This document shows positions 8,734-18,456 of a stretch of 64,000 nucleotides of DNA, in pieces. The position numbers and the translations under genes are program-made. This stretch comes from Steroidobacteraceae bacterium (GTDB lineage Bacteria > Pseudomonadota > Gammaproteobacteria > Steroidobacterales > Steroidobacteraceae): positions 1-64,000 of the forward strand of contig JADGHX010000006.1 in the NCBI GenBank assembly GCA_019683695.1, given 5' to 3'. The notes below the pieces were generated by a model. It searched no databases. It was not told the origin of the DNA and was given only the letters and a program-made list of their open reading frames with translations. Position 1 is the first letter of the stretch; every line of letters starts with the position of its first letter.

Positions 8734-10266
8734 TCACTTCGGGCGGAGCAGGTGTTTCTGCACCTTGCCGGATGGCGTGCGGGGCAGGGAATCGACGATC
8801 TCGAAGCGCTTCGGGACCTTGAATTTGGCGAGGCGGCTGCGGCAGTGCTGCTCGAGCGTGGGCACATCCAGCGTGGCACCGGGCGCCACCACCACGAAGG
8901 CGCAGCCCACTTCGCCCCATTGCGCATCGGGAATACCGACCACCGCGACGTCGCCCACCTGAGGCAGCTCCACGATCACCGCTTCGATCTCGGCGGGATA
9001 CACGTTCTCGCCGCCGGAGATGAACATGTCCTTGATGCGGTCGATGATGGAATAGAAGCCATCGGCATCGCGCACGGCGACATCGCCCGTGCGGAACCAG
9101 CCGTCGCGGAATGCGGTTTCGTTGAGCTCCGGACGGCGCCAGTACCCGGGCGTGACATTCGCGCCGCGCACCCAGATCTCGCCCGGCTCGCCGACGCCGA
9201 CCTCGCGGCCGTTCGCGTCGACGAGCTTCATTTCCACTGTCAGGTGCGGCAAACCCACGGCGCTCGGATGCGCGCGGATGCGATCGATGTCGCCGACCGG
9301 CTGGGCGACGGCGGAACAGATCTCGCTCATGCCCCAGCCGTTCACCATCATCACGCCGTCATCGAGCCAGCGCAGGATGTGCGCTTCCGGGTTGGGCGCA
9401 CCGCCGGTGATGTAGGCGGTGAGGCGCGCGAGACGGCGGCCGTCGAAGTTCGGGAGCTGCCGCATCATCATCGCCATCTGCGTCACGGAGAAGTAGTGCG
9501 TGATGCCGAGCGCAGGGTCCGCCAATCGCTCGTACGTGACCTGCGCCTCGAACTTCTGGCTGATGAGCACCCGGCCGCCCATGAGCAGCGGCACGCGCGC
9601 GGCGGCGAACAGACCGGCCGTGTGGAACATCGGCATGTCGCAGAGGAACACGCAGTCCGGCGAGCACTTGGTGCCGAGCGCCAGGTTCAGCGCCCCGGCA
9701 AACGCATTCATCTGGGTGACGATGACGCCCTTGGGCTTGCCCGTGGTGCCGGAGCTGTAGAGCAGGGTGATGGGCGTGTCCGCCGCCACGGCGGCCCCTT
9801 GCCTGGGGCGGGCCGGCGGCGGCGCGGCGGCGAGCCGCGCGGCGAAGCCCGACGCGCTGTCATCGAACACGAGGCGCGGGATCGTGCGATCTTCCACCAG
9901 CTCCGCGAATCTCGGCTCGAGCACGATGAGTGACGGCTCGCAGTCGCGCAGCATGAACGTGATTTCCGCCGCCGCGAGACGCCAGTTGAGCGGAACGAAG
10001 ATCGCCCCCGAGCGCACGCAGGCGAAGTGGAGCACGAGCATGTCCGCCGAGTTGCGCGAGAGCACCGCCACCCGCGCGCCCTGCGGCGTGCCGAGCAGCC
10101 CGGTGAGCACAGTGGCTGCGCGATCGATGGCGTCATCCAGCTGGGCATAGGTCAGGCGCCGGTCGGCCGCGAGGTCGTGCACGGCAACCTTGTCCGGAGT
10201 CGTGCGCGCGAAATGCGCGACGAAGTCGAGCAGGAGGGGCTGGATGGCGGAAGCGGGAAACGACAT
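8734..10266 (-). CDS. Acyl-CoA synthetase / AMP-dependent ligase
   Basis: ITLLYSSGTTGKPKGVIVTQ, WGMSEIC, WFRTGDVAVRDADGFYSIIDRIKDMFISGGENVYPAEIE, LPRTPSGKVQK; ATG at 10266 rather than the longer ORF start. Confidence 0.9.
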   Translation of the reverse strand: MSFPASAIQPLLLDFVAHFARTTPDKVAVHDLAADRRLTYAQLDDAIDRAATVLTGLLGTPQGARVAVLSRNSADMLVLHFACVRSGAIFVPLNWRLAAAEITFMLRDCEPSLIVLEPRFAELVEDRTIPRLVFDDSASGFAARLAAAPPPARPRQGAAVAADTPITLLYSSGTTGKPKGVIVTQMNAFAGALNLALGTKCSPDCVFLCDMPMFHTAGLFAAARVPLLMGGRVLISQKFEAQVTYERLADPALGITHYFSVTQMAMMMRQLPNFDGRRLARLTAYITGGAPNPEAHILRWLDDGVMMVNGWGMSEICSAVAQPVGDIDRIRAHPSAVGLPHLTVEMKLVDANGREVGVGEPGEIWVRGANVTPGYWRRPELNETAFRDGWFRTGDVAVRDADGFYSIIDRIKDMFISGGENVYPAEIEAVIVELPQVGDVAVVGIPDAQWGEVGCAFVVVAPGATLDVPTLEQHCRSRLAKFKVPKRFEIVDSLPRTPSGKVQKHLLRPK

Positions 10267-10546
10267 GCGAAAACGATCCTCGGACTGACACAAACGCGCA
10301 AAACTACCACGCTCCGGCGGGTCGGACTTGCCCCATGCGGCAACCGGCTGTGGTGCGGCGGGTGAGGGTTCACCGGCAGCGGGTCGCCGGAATCCTTCCT
10401 GCGGGGTGAGTGCCACGGTTTGCCGGCGGGAAGGCGCCGATCGTTTGCGCGGACCCCGGCGGGCGACCGATGAGGATGGGTCTTGAGCCGTTCCGCCACG
10501 CATGCCGCCGCCCCTCATAGAAGAGGTATGCACCAGAATGGAACGG

Positions 10547-10866
10547 GCGCTCCGTCGCTGCGAGGTGCTCCGTTGAGGCGGCACGCTCACCAGCTTGCGC
10601 AGCCGCGCCTGCGAGAGTGCCCGTGGCTTCGGTGTCTTCCATGGACGCCCGCGCTCCGTCGATGGGAGGTGCTTCGTTGACCAGGCGCACGCACCGGGCC
10701 GGCGCGGCCGCGATTGCGAGAGTGGCTCGCAGATTCCCGCGGACGCCGGCGCTCCGTCGATGCCTGATGCGCCGTTGATGTCGGACACGCACCTGTCGGC
10801 GCCGTCGAGTGCGCGAGTGCGCAGCTTCCGGCGATTTCGCATGGACCCGGCGCACCGTCCACGGTG
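10547..10866. repeat. Degenerate tandem array, about 3 units of ~98-104 bp
   Basis: Phase marker GCGCTCCGTCG at 10547, 10651 and 10749, and diverged GCGCACCGTCC at 10850; secondary GCGAGAGTG-like and ATGGACSCC-like blocks also recur. Confidence 0.72.
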
Positions 10867-10940
10867 AACTGTCACCAATCGTTGTCCCCGCAAGCCTTCG
10901 TCACACTTGCTGACGACTTTGTGCAAAGTGCGCCGATAGA

Positions 10941-13349
10941 TTGCGCGCGGTGCGTAGAGTCCTCCTGTTCATTCTTGCCGCGTGCCCTGTCGCGGCGCCC
11001 GGTCAGTCGGTTCCGGATGATCGCGCGAGCTTCGTCGTCTCGGACATCCGCGTCGAGGGGCTGCAGCGAGTCTCCGAAGGCACGGTCTACAACTATCTCC
11101 CCGTGAACGTCGGGGACACGCTCAATACGCAGCGTGTCCGCGAGGCCATCCGGGCGCTGTTCGCCACCGGCTTCTTCCGCGACGTGCAGATGCGCCGGGA
11201 TGGCAACGCGTTGATCGTGGCCGTGCTCGAGCGCCCGTCGATCGAGAGCTTCGAGATCACGGGCAACAAGGACATCAAAACCGAGGACCTGCAGAAATCC
11301 CTGCGCAACGTGGGCCTCGCGACCGGCCGCATTCTCAACCGGGCCGTGCTCGATGAGGTGACGCAGTACCTCACGGACCAGTACTTCAGCCGCGGGAAGT
11401 ACGGCGTGCAGGTCAACACCGAAGTGACCGAGGTCAGCGGCAACCAGGTGCGCGTGCGCATCGACATCACGGAAGGCCGGCGCGCGAAGATTCGCCAGAT
11501 CAACGTCGTCGGCAATAAGGCGTTTCCTGACGACGTGCTGTTACGTGACTTCAAGCTCACCACCCCGAACTGGCTCTCGTGGTACACGCAGACGGACCGG
11601 TACTCGCGCGAGTCCCTGCAGGGCGACCTCGAGACGCTGCGCTCGTTCTACATGGATCGTGGGTACGCGAACTTCAGGATCGATTCGCAGCAGGTAACCA
11701 TTTCGCTGGAAAAGGACGACATCTTCATCACGGTGAACGTGGATGAAGGCCGGGTGTACACGATCTCGCAGGTGAAGCTCGCCGGCACGTTCGTGGTGCC
11801 CGAGGAGGAGCTGCGAAGACTGCTGCTCGTGGCGCCCGGACAGATCTTCTCGCGTCGCGCGATCACGGCAACGCAGACGCTCCTGCAGAACCGACTGGGC
11901 GCGGACGGATTCGCCTTCGCGAAGGTGGACCCGGTAACCACCACGAACGACGAGACCGGCGAAGTCGAGCTCACATTCTTCATCGATCCCGCCAACCGTG
12001 TGTATGTGCGGAACATCAGCTTCACGGGCGCGAGCGGTATCAATGACGAGGTCCTGCGTCGCGAGCTGCGCCAGCTCGAAGGCGGGTGGCTCTCGAATCT
12101 GGCGCTCGAGCGCTCCCGCCAGCGCATCCAGCGTCTCCCCTACGTCAAGGAGGTCACCTCCGAGACCACACCGGTGCCGGGCTCGCCCGATCTCGTCGAT
12201 GTGGAGTTCAAGGTGGAAGAGGGGCCTGCGCGACAGTTGAGCGGCGGTGTCGGCTACTCGGAGGCGCAGAACGTCTCGCTGTTCGGCAACCTGGTCGATG
12301 CCAACTTCTTCGGCAGCGGCCAGCGCGTTGCGCTCGAGCTGAGTACCGGGCGGTACAGCAAGCTGTACAGCCTCTCGCACACGCAGCCCTACATCACGCC
12401 GGACGGGGTGAGCCAGACCGTAAGTCTCTCGTACTCGGACGTGAGGCAGCTCACCCGAACGTACTCGGACTTCTCGACGAAAACCTACGCGGCCGGCATC
12501 GATTACGCGTACCCCGTGACGGAGCGGCAAACCGTGCGCATCGGCGCGTCCATGCTGCACGCCGATCTCGCAACGCTGCTCAGCAGCTCCGCGCAGCTTC
12601 GGGACTGGGTGAGGGAGAACGGCAACTCGTACTTCAGGAACATCGGTGGGGACTTCGTCCTCGGCACGCGCGCAGACATGGTCGAGCTGTCTGCCGGCTG
12701 GGGTTTCGATAGCCGTGATCGCCTGCTTTTCCCCACGAGGGGCGCCTCACACCGCTTCAATGTGAGCGCGACCGCGCCCGGAAGCCCGATCGAGTACGCG
12801 GTCGCGACGTATCAGTATCAACAGTATTTCCCGCTCTCGCTGCCCTTGCTGGGCTCATTGCCGATTCACGTCGGCGCACTGGCGGGCTACGCCACGGCGC
12901 TCGGCGAGACGACAGCCGTGCCCCCCAACCGGCACTTCTTCGTGGGGGGACCGGATTCGGTCCGCGGGTTCCGCGAGAACACGCTCGGGCCGCGCGATTC
13001 GCTCGGCAACCCGTTCGGCGGCGATGCCGCGCTCTCGGGCCAGATCGAGGCGATCCTGCCGCTGCCCGAGCGCGTGGCGAGCAGTGCGCGCCTCACGGTG
13101 TTCTTCGATTTCGGCCAGGCCTTCTATCTCGGCGACACCGCATTCCGCGACAAGTCCGGTGCACGCACGCAGTACCCGTTCGATCTGGGTGAGCTGCGCG
13201 CGTCCGCCGGAGTGGGCGTGCAGTGGCTCGCGCCGCTCGGTCTGTTCCGATTCAGCCTCGCATATCCGCTGCGCTATCAGCGCGACACCCGCAGGGAGTT
13301 CGGCGATGAAATCGAGCGCTTCCAGTTCTCCATCGGCAACGCATTCTGA
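10941..13349 (+). CDS. bamA: Outer-membrane protein assembly factor BamA-like (POTRA repeats + Omp85 barrel)
   Basis: FVVSDIRVEGLQRVSEGTVYNYLPVNVGD POTRA1, VGGPDSVRGFRENTLGPRD L6-like motif, C-terminal FQFSIGNAF. Confidence 0.9.
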   Translation: MRAVRRVLLFILAACPVAAPGQSVPDDRASFVVSDIRVEGLQRVSEGTVYNYLPVNVGDTLNTQRVREAIRALFATGFFRDVQMRRDGNALIVAVLERPSIESFEITGNKDIKTEDLQKSLRNVGLATGRILNRAVLDEVTQYLTDQYFSRGKYGVQVNTEVTEVSGNQVRVRIDITEGRRAKIRQINVVGNKAFPDDVLLRDFKLTTPNWLSWYTQTDRYSRESLQGDLETLRSFYMDRGYANFRIDSQQVTISLEKDDIFITVNVDEGRVYTISQVKLAGTFVVPEEELRRLLLVAPGQIFSRRAITATQTLLQNRLGADGFAFAKVDPVTTTNDETGEVELTFFIDPANRVYVRNISFTGASGINDEVLRRELRQLEGGWLSNLALERSRQRIQRLPYVKEVTSETTPVPGSPDLVDVEFKVEEGPARQLSGGVGYSEAQNVSLFGNLVDANFFGSGQRVALELSTGRYSKLYSLSHTQPYITPDGVSQTVSLSYSDVRQLTRTYSDFSTKTYAAGIDYAYPVTERQTVRIGASMLHADLATLLSSSAQLRDWVRENGNSYFRNIGGDFVLGTRADMVELSAGWGFDSRDRLLFPTRGASHRFNVSATAPGSPIEYAVATYQYQQYFPLSLPLLGSLPIHVGALAGYATALGETTAVPPNRHFFVGGPDSVRGFRENTLGPRDSLGNPFGGDAALSGQIEAILPLPERVASSARLTVFFDFGQAFYLGDTAFRDKSGARTQYPFDLGELRASAGVGVQWLAPLGLFRFSLAYPLRYQRDTRREFGDEIERFQFSIGNAF

Positions 13350-13356
13350 AGACTCC

Positions 13357-14757
13357 ATGCAACACGACGTCCAGCTCATGAAACCACTCGATACAGACGA
13401 TTTCTTCCGGCACGCGGCGCTCGCGGCGACCCACGGCCGGCGCATGCTCGCCCGCCTCACAGCGGCCGTCATCCTGGTGCCACTGCTTTTTCTGCTTCTG
13501 CTGCTCAGTGCATGTGATGGCGGCGGCGGTGACAGTCCGGCGGCACAGGTGCGCCTGCTCAACGTGAGCTCGGGCTACGACTCCCTCGACATGTACGTGA
13601 ACAATGACAACGACGATGCGGACAGCGACCAGCTTCAGGTGCAGGCCGTCGCCTTCGGCGCGCTGAGCGATTACGCGTCGCTGGACCCGGACACCTACTC
13701 GCTGAAGTTCCGCAGAAATGGCGTCTCCTCGACCTTGCGCACGCTGAGCGGGCAGCAGCTTGCGGAAGACACGCACGCCACGTACGTGGCATCCGGATCA
13801 AGCGGGCGTTTTCTCATCCAGCGAATCGATGAGGACGTCACCGAGCCTGATGCCGGCTATACGAGGGTGAACGTGGTGAATGCCGCGGAAGCGGGCTCCA
13901 TCGACGTGTATCTGACGGACCCGGGCGTCGCGCTGGACGATGCGACTCCGGAGCTCTCGGGCATCGTGTACGGGGGCTCCTCGGACACCACACTCGATAG
14001 CGGAACGTACCGCCTCCGCATCACAGGCGCCGGCGACAGCAACGACATTCGCCTGGACATTCCGGAACTGGAGCTCGGGAGCGCGCAAGTGCTTTCGATC
14101 GTCCTCACGGCGACGCCGGGCGGTGTGCTCGTGAACGCGATTCTCCTGCCTCAGCAGGGCTCGATCACCACTTACGCGAACACCAAGGCCCGTGTGCGCG
14201 CGGCGGCCGCGGTCGCGAATGGAACGACCGTCGGCGTCTCCATGGGTGGAGTCAAGCTGCTCTCGAGCACGATCACTGGTGTGATCGGCACCCGGTACGA
14301 GCAAGTCGAGGCCGGCACGGTGAGCGTTTCGGCAAACGTGGATGGTGTGCCCGTCACCGTGCCGAATCAGACCCTGCAAGCTGGCGTGGACTACACGTTC
14401 CTGGTCTATAGCGATGCCAGCGGCACGCGCACTGTGCTGTTTCAGGATGACAATCGCGTGCCGTCATCCGACAGCAGGACCAAGATCCGTGTGATGAATG
14501 GACTCTCCGCGATGGCCGTGCCCATTACGCTCTCGCTGGATTTCTTCCCGGTCTCGGAGGCGATTGCCGTGGGTCAGGTTTCCCCGTATTCGGAAGTGGA
14601 TCCGGGGGCGGACTACCAGCTCGACGTGTACAACTCCAATACCGCGGAGAATCTGCACAGCCGGGACGACGTCGATCTGGCTGCGGCCGGCGTGTACACC
14701 TTGTTCGTGTACGAATCCGGTGGCGGCGTGAAGAGCACGCTGCGAAAGGATCGATGA
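13357..14757 (+). CDS. DUF4397 domain-containing lipoprotein
   Basis: Hydrophobic leader ending LLLLSAC (lipobox-like); VRLLNVSSGYDSLDMYV and repeated VRVMNGLSA/VNVVNAAEAGSIDVYL modules; 7 bp after bamA stop. Confidence 0.78.
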   Translation: MQHDVQLMKPLDTDDFFRHAALAATHGRRMLARLTAAVILVPLLFLLLLLSACDGGGGDSPAAQVRLLNVSSGYDSLDMYVNNDNDDADSDQLQVQAVAFGALSDYASLDPDTYSLKFRRNGVSSTLRTLSGQQLAEDTHATYVASGSSGRFLIQRIDEDVTEPDAGYTRVNVVNAAEAGSIDVYLTDPGVALDDATPELSGIVYGGSSDTTLDSGTYRLRITGAGDSNDIRLDIPELELGSAQVLSIVLTATPGGVLVNAILLPQQGSITTYANTKARVRAAAAVANGTTVGVSMGGVKLLSSTITGVIGTRYEQVEAGTVSVSANVDGVPVTVPNQTLQAGVDYTFLVYSDASGTRTVLFQDDNRVPSSDSRTKIRVMNGLSAMAVPITLSLDFFPVSEAIAVGQVSPYSEVDPGADYQLDVYNSNTAENLHSRDDVDLAAAGVYTLFVYESGGGVKSTLRKDR

Positions 14758-14766
14758 GGGAGGAGT

Positions 14767-14801
14767 CGCGCTCGCGCCGGGCAGGCGCGAGCGCGTTCTT
14801 T
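14767..14801 (+). terminator. Rho-independent terminator
   Basis: Perfect 12-bp stem CGCGCTCGCGCC / GGCGCGAGCGCG, loop GGGCA, followed by TTCTTT. Confidence 0.85.
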
Positions 14802-14823
14802 CGAGTCAGGAACCCCGCAGCCG

Positions 14824-15633
14824 TCACGGGCGCACGTCGCCTGCGACGCGCCGCGCGACGTTGCGCCTGCCAACGGCCGCGCCCGCGATGGCGGCGGCCA
14901 GCGAGAGCACGAGGGCGATGAAAGTCACCCAGGCCGTCGTGGTCGCTTCGGGTTGCATCTGTGCAGCGCCCGAGGCGAGATTCTGGCGCGCTTGTGAAGC
15001 GAGCCCTGCGAGTCCGCTGCGCACCTCAGAGGCGGCACGCGCCGGGTCATTGCGAGCCGCTTCCACTCGTGCGCTCATGTCGCGAAACGTGTTTTCCACC
15101 TGCTCCCGCGGCAGGCCCAGCGCGGAAGCGACGGTCTGCGCGGTTTGCGGATCGCGCAAACGTCCGAGCATCTGATCCACGTTGCCGCTCGAGAGGTCCT
15201 GCATCACGCCTGTGCCTCCGACGGCCTGCGCGGCTTGCCCGGCCATGCTGAATGCGCCGCCTGCGATGAGGCCCACGCCATTCGCGGCGAGGTAGAGGAT
15301 CAGGATCATGCTCAGCACCCAGACCAGCGCGCCCTCGAACAGCGCGGTGGTGCGCTCCCACAGCATGCTGAGGCGCGTGGAGGCCCAGCCGCCCACGAAG
15401 AGGGCGATGAGCAGCGTCAGCGCAGTCCACACGGCTGCGCCCGTGCCGATCGCGGAGCCGTTGGGATTGCGCGGGTCGACCGCCGAGATGCCGACCGCGA
15501 TGCCCAGACTGGAGAGGAGCAGCAGCAGGCCGATGCCGGCCAGGACGCCGCCGAAGACACCACCCCAGGAGATCCTCATTCCCTCGAACGCATCGGCGGG
15601 CCGTTCGATCAACACTTCACGTTCGACAGCCAT
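14824..15633 (-). CDS. Multi-TM hypothetical membrane protein
   Basis: Several TM segments (GVFGGVLAGIGLLLLLSSLGIAVGIS, GAAVWTALTLLIALFVGGW, C-terminal FIALVLSLAAAIAGAAVG). Confidence 0.7.
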   Translation of the reverse strand: MAVEREVLIERPADAFEGMRISWGGVFGGVLAGIGLLLLLSSLGIAVGISAVDPRNPNGSAIGTGAAVWTALTLLIALFVGGWASTRLSMLWERTTALFEGALVWVLSMILILYLAANGVGLIAGGAFSMAGQAAQAVGGTGVMQDLSSGNVDQMLGRLRDPQTAQTVASALGLPREQVENTFRDMSARVEAARNDPARAASEVRSGLAGLASQARQNLASGAAQMQPEATTTAWVTFIALVLSLAAAIAGAAVGRRNVARRVAGDVRP

Positions 15634-15711
15634 GTGACTTCTCCTCGATAGAGGTGACACCTCGCAGCAATGCGCGTGCCGATTCTATTCGGGAGAAAAC
15701 GAGCGCGAGCG

Positions 15712-17151
15712 TCAGAGCGTGCGGGAGATGTCGAGGCGCAGGTTGCGGCCGTCGGCAGGAATGTAGGAGAGCAGACGGGCGCCGTTCACGTTGTCCTGCA
15801 CGTCGAAGACGTTGTGCATGCCGAGCGAGATGCGCGTGTCGCCAGCGAGCTTGCCACTTGCGAGCGTCACATTGCCGATGAGGTATTCGCCATCGTGGTT
15901 GCCGGCGAGGGCGCCCGTGACGTCGAGATACTTCAGCTCGAACGCGGTCGTGAAGCGATCCCGCAGCAATGGGATGCTCATGCTGAGCTTCGTGAGATGC
16001 TGCCCCAGGCTGCTCGCGCTGTCGCCCAGCAGCCAGTCCTTCGTCTTCTGCCAGGCGTAGCTGATGCGCGCGCGGGTGTGGTTCCCGTTGCGCTCCATGC
16101 CAACTTCGAATCCGGTCGTGTCGATGCTCGCGGCCAGAGGGCTGCCCGCGTCGGCCGCTTCGGCGAACAGGCCGTCCACATCGTATCGATAGGCGGACAG
16201 CAGGAGCTTGTGCTTGCTGGTCAGCCTGCGTTCGAGGGCGAGCTCGTAGTTGCGCACCCGGTCGGAGTCTTCATCCGCCGTGACCCAGGGATGCCAGGCG
16301 CGCTGCTCGGCAGGCGACGCACCCATCATCTGATCGAACCGCGCGCGAAGCGTCGTGTTCTCGCGGGGCTTGTAGAGCAGCTCGACGCGTGGATCGATCG
16401 AGCTGTGGTTCTGGGTGTCGTCCTGGTCGTAGCGCATCTTCACGTTCAGCGACAACTCGGGCGAGAGCGTGAACTGGTTGCGCGTGACGATGCCGACACG
16501 GCGCTCCGGCTCCGAGCTGCTCGCCGAGAGGGATCGCCCGAGCAGCTCGTTCAGCTCCACGGGCACGAGCGCGACGCGCTGGCCGTATTCGATGTCGGCG
16601 CTGAACACGTGATGCGGAGAAAGCCTGCTTTCCAGTCTCCAGTTGGAGCCCATCCAGCCGCCCGCCGCCGCGCTGCTCGCGCGCACCTCATCCGGCAGCG
16701 CCGTGCCGTCGTTCGCGCCGTCGTAGGTGCCTGCGCCGTAAAAGGTGCGACCCGTGAGACGCGTGTCGTCGCCGAGGGAGCGGCTGTAGCCGAAGCCGAG
16801 ATAGACGCGATAGTCCGCCGCATCGCTCGTCGCGCGCGAAGCCAGAAAGCCGAGCACGTTCAGATCGTCGTGCTCCACCTTGCGTACGAAGCTCAGGGCT
16901 TGTGGCGACTCCGACGGTGCCTCGAGCGAGGGCGGCGGCAGCACGGGCTCGGGAAGCGCAAAGAGGCTGTCGAGATCGAGGGTGTTCACCTGACGCAGGT
17001 GCGCGGGCTCCCCGCCGTGAGCGAGCGTGGCCAGTCCGCACAGCGCGAGCAGGGATCCTTTTCGTACGCGCAGCTTCGTGCCGCGCGGTTGCGACCTCGT
17101 TTGTCCCACCCCGGGATACCTTCGTCTGTTTTTCGATTCGCACGGGCCCAC
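15712..17151 (-). CDS. Outer-membrane beta-barrel protein resembling a TonB-receptor barrel without a recognisable plug (start uncertain)
   Basis: LLALCGLATLAHG leader; alternating amphipathic strands; C-terminal GDTRISLGMHNVFDVQDNVNGARLLSYIPADGRNLRLDISRTL. Confidence 0.65.
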   Translation of the reverse strand: MGPCESKNRRRYPGVGQTRSQPRGTKLRVRKGSLLALCGLATLAHGGEPAHLRQVNTLDLDSLFALPEPVLPPPSLEAPSESPQALSFVRKVEHDDLNVLGFLASRATSDAADYRVYLGFGYSRSLGDDTRLTGRTFYGAGTYDGANDGTALPDEVRASSAAAGGWMGSNWRLESRLSPHHVFSADIEYGQRVALVPVELNELLGRSLSASSSEPERRVGIVTRNQFTLSPELSLNVKMRYDQDDTQNHSSIDPRVELLYKPRENTTLRARFDQMMGASPAEQRAWHPWVTADEDSDRVRNYELALERRLTSKHKLLLSAYRYDVDGLFAEAADAGSPLAASIDTTGFEVGMERNGNHTRARISYAWQKTKDWLLGDSASSLGQHLTKLSMSIPLLRDRFTTAFELKYLDVTGALAGNHDGEYLIGNVTLASGKLAGDTRISLGMHNVFDVQDNVNGARLLSYIPADGRNLRLDISRTL

Positions 17152-17253
17152 GCGCCAGCGCGAAACGGCACAGCTCGAGGCACGGGTTGCGCGCGCCTCT
17201 CGCTTGCCGCGGCGAAGAATATGTTCAGGAGCGACGAATGTATAGCGAAAGGA

Positions 17254-18456
17254 TCACACGCATGCGCGCCTTGACCGATCCGCACTGCGAACAGCGCTTC
17301 GCAGCTTCGCGAGATCGTGGTGCCGCGTGTGGATATCGCGCCGATCCGCGGCCGTGCGCATGTCGCGGAGAATCTCGAGCGCCCGGAGCAGCACCGGCAG
17401 CGGGGGCCCGCTCGCGGTCACATCACGCAACTGGCTCTCCTTGAGCCGGGCCGCGGGCACTTCGATGAATCGTTTCACCAGCCCGTCGTGATGCTGGCGG
17501 GCAATCTCGCCGAAGAGATCGCACACCTCGAGATACGCGCTCGCATTCTGCTGAAACCAGTCCGTGTGCGCGTACTCATCCATCAAGGTGAGAAGCTCAT
17601 CGAGCAGGCTCGTGTGCGTCATGCACTCGCGCAGCCGTGCCTGATCCTGAGGAAGCATGAAGAGCATCTTGTCGACCAGCAGCTGCGCATAGTACGGATC
17701 GTTCGCCCGGCACAACCCGAGAAGCAGATCGAGCTCGTTGATGCCCGAGAAATCGCCGGCGTTCGCGCCGCGATACTCCTGCCGGCCCACGCGATACGGC
17801 TTGTAGTACGGCCGCACGGAATAGAAGAAGCGCTCCACATCCAGCTGCTCGAACAGCCGGCGGTTGATCTGCAGACACTCTTCGAGCGCCTGCTTTGCAG
17901 CCGCGAATGGCACATCCGCAACGGGGCTCGAAACGCCGAGATGCACGATGCTCGTGAGCGCGTCCGCGGCGCGCTGCAGGCAGAGAATCCCGCGCGTGTT
18001 CTCGTCGATGAACAGGAACTCGTCGCGGAGCGATGTGAAGCTCTTGCGCACGCCCGCTACGGCACGGTTGTGTGTGGCAAGGTGCCCTGTCGAGAACCGC
18101 GGCGCCATGCCAAGCGAGGCGCCCACGTGCAAGGCGAGGGAGGAGGCCTCCGTGAACGGCGAGCGTTCCTCGCGTGCGGGGTTCGTCAGCTCATGGCGGC
18201 GGAGCGCCCCGAGATACATCCCGACGTTTCCCAGCACGCCGAACGCACTTTCAAACCCATCCCCCGTGTTGCCTTCGGCAAGGAGCGCCGCCACGTGCAC
18301 GTGACCCTCATCGCGCAGAGCCGCCTTGATCGGATCGCCGAGGCCGATCACCTGTGCGCGGTCTTCCTGCGCGAAATAGAGGTTCTCGAGCTCCGTGTTC
18401 ATTTCCACGAAGGAGGTCCGGATCCAGTGGTCGAAAGCTTCTGCTTTGCGGCTCAT
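17254..18456 (-). CDS. PrnB / DUF1864 family protein (indoleamine 2,3-dioxygenase-like heme superfamily)
   Basis: Segment FFYSVRPYYKPYRVGRQEYRGANAGDFSGINELDLLLGLC plus overall all-helical ~400-aa architecture; ATGA overlap with the upstream gene. Confidence 0.72.
   Translation of the reverse strand: MSRKAEAFDHWIRTSFVEMNTELENLYFAQEDRAQVIGLGDPIKAALRDEGHVHVAALLAEGNTGDGFESAFGVLGNVGMYLGALRRHELTNPAREERSPFTEASSLALHVGASLGMAPRFSTGHLATHNRAVAGVRKSFTSLRDEFLFIDENTRGILCLQRAADALTSIVHLGVSSPVADVPFAAAKQALEECLQINRRLFEQLDVERFFYSVRPYYKPYRVGRQEYRGANAGDFSGINELDLLLGLCRANDPYYAQLLVDKMLFMLPQDQARLRECMTHTSLLDELLTLMDEYAHTDWFQQNASAYLEVCDLFGEIARQHHDGLVKRFIEVPAARLKESQLRDVTASGPPLPVLLRALEILRDMRTAADRRDIHTRHHDLAKLRSAVRSADRSRRACV

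Noticed and set aside
10267-10926. N-terminal extension of the 730-aa acyl-CoA synthetase ORF
   Set aside because: AMP-ligase homology begins at MSFPASAIQPLLLDF (ATG 10266); the upstream part translates the tandem repeat region.
15670-17274. 534-aa plus-strand ORF
   Set aside because: Antisense to the outer-membrane barrel gene, which has a leader, barrel pattern and typical C-terminus.
17254-18456. Pyrrolnitrin biosynthesis cluster
   Set aside because: Only a PrnB-family member is present; no tryptophan halogenase (PrnA/PrnC) or PrnD oxygenase.
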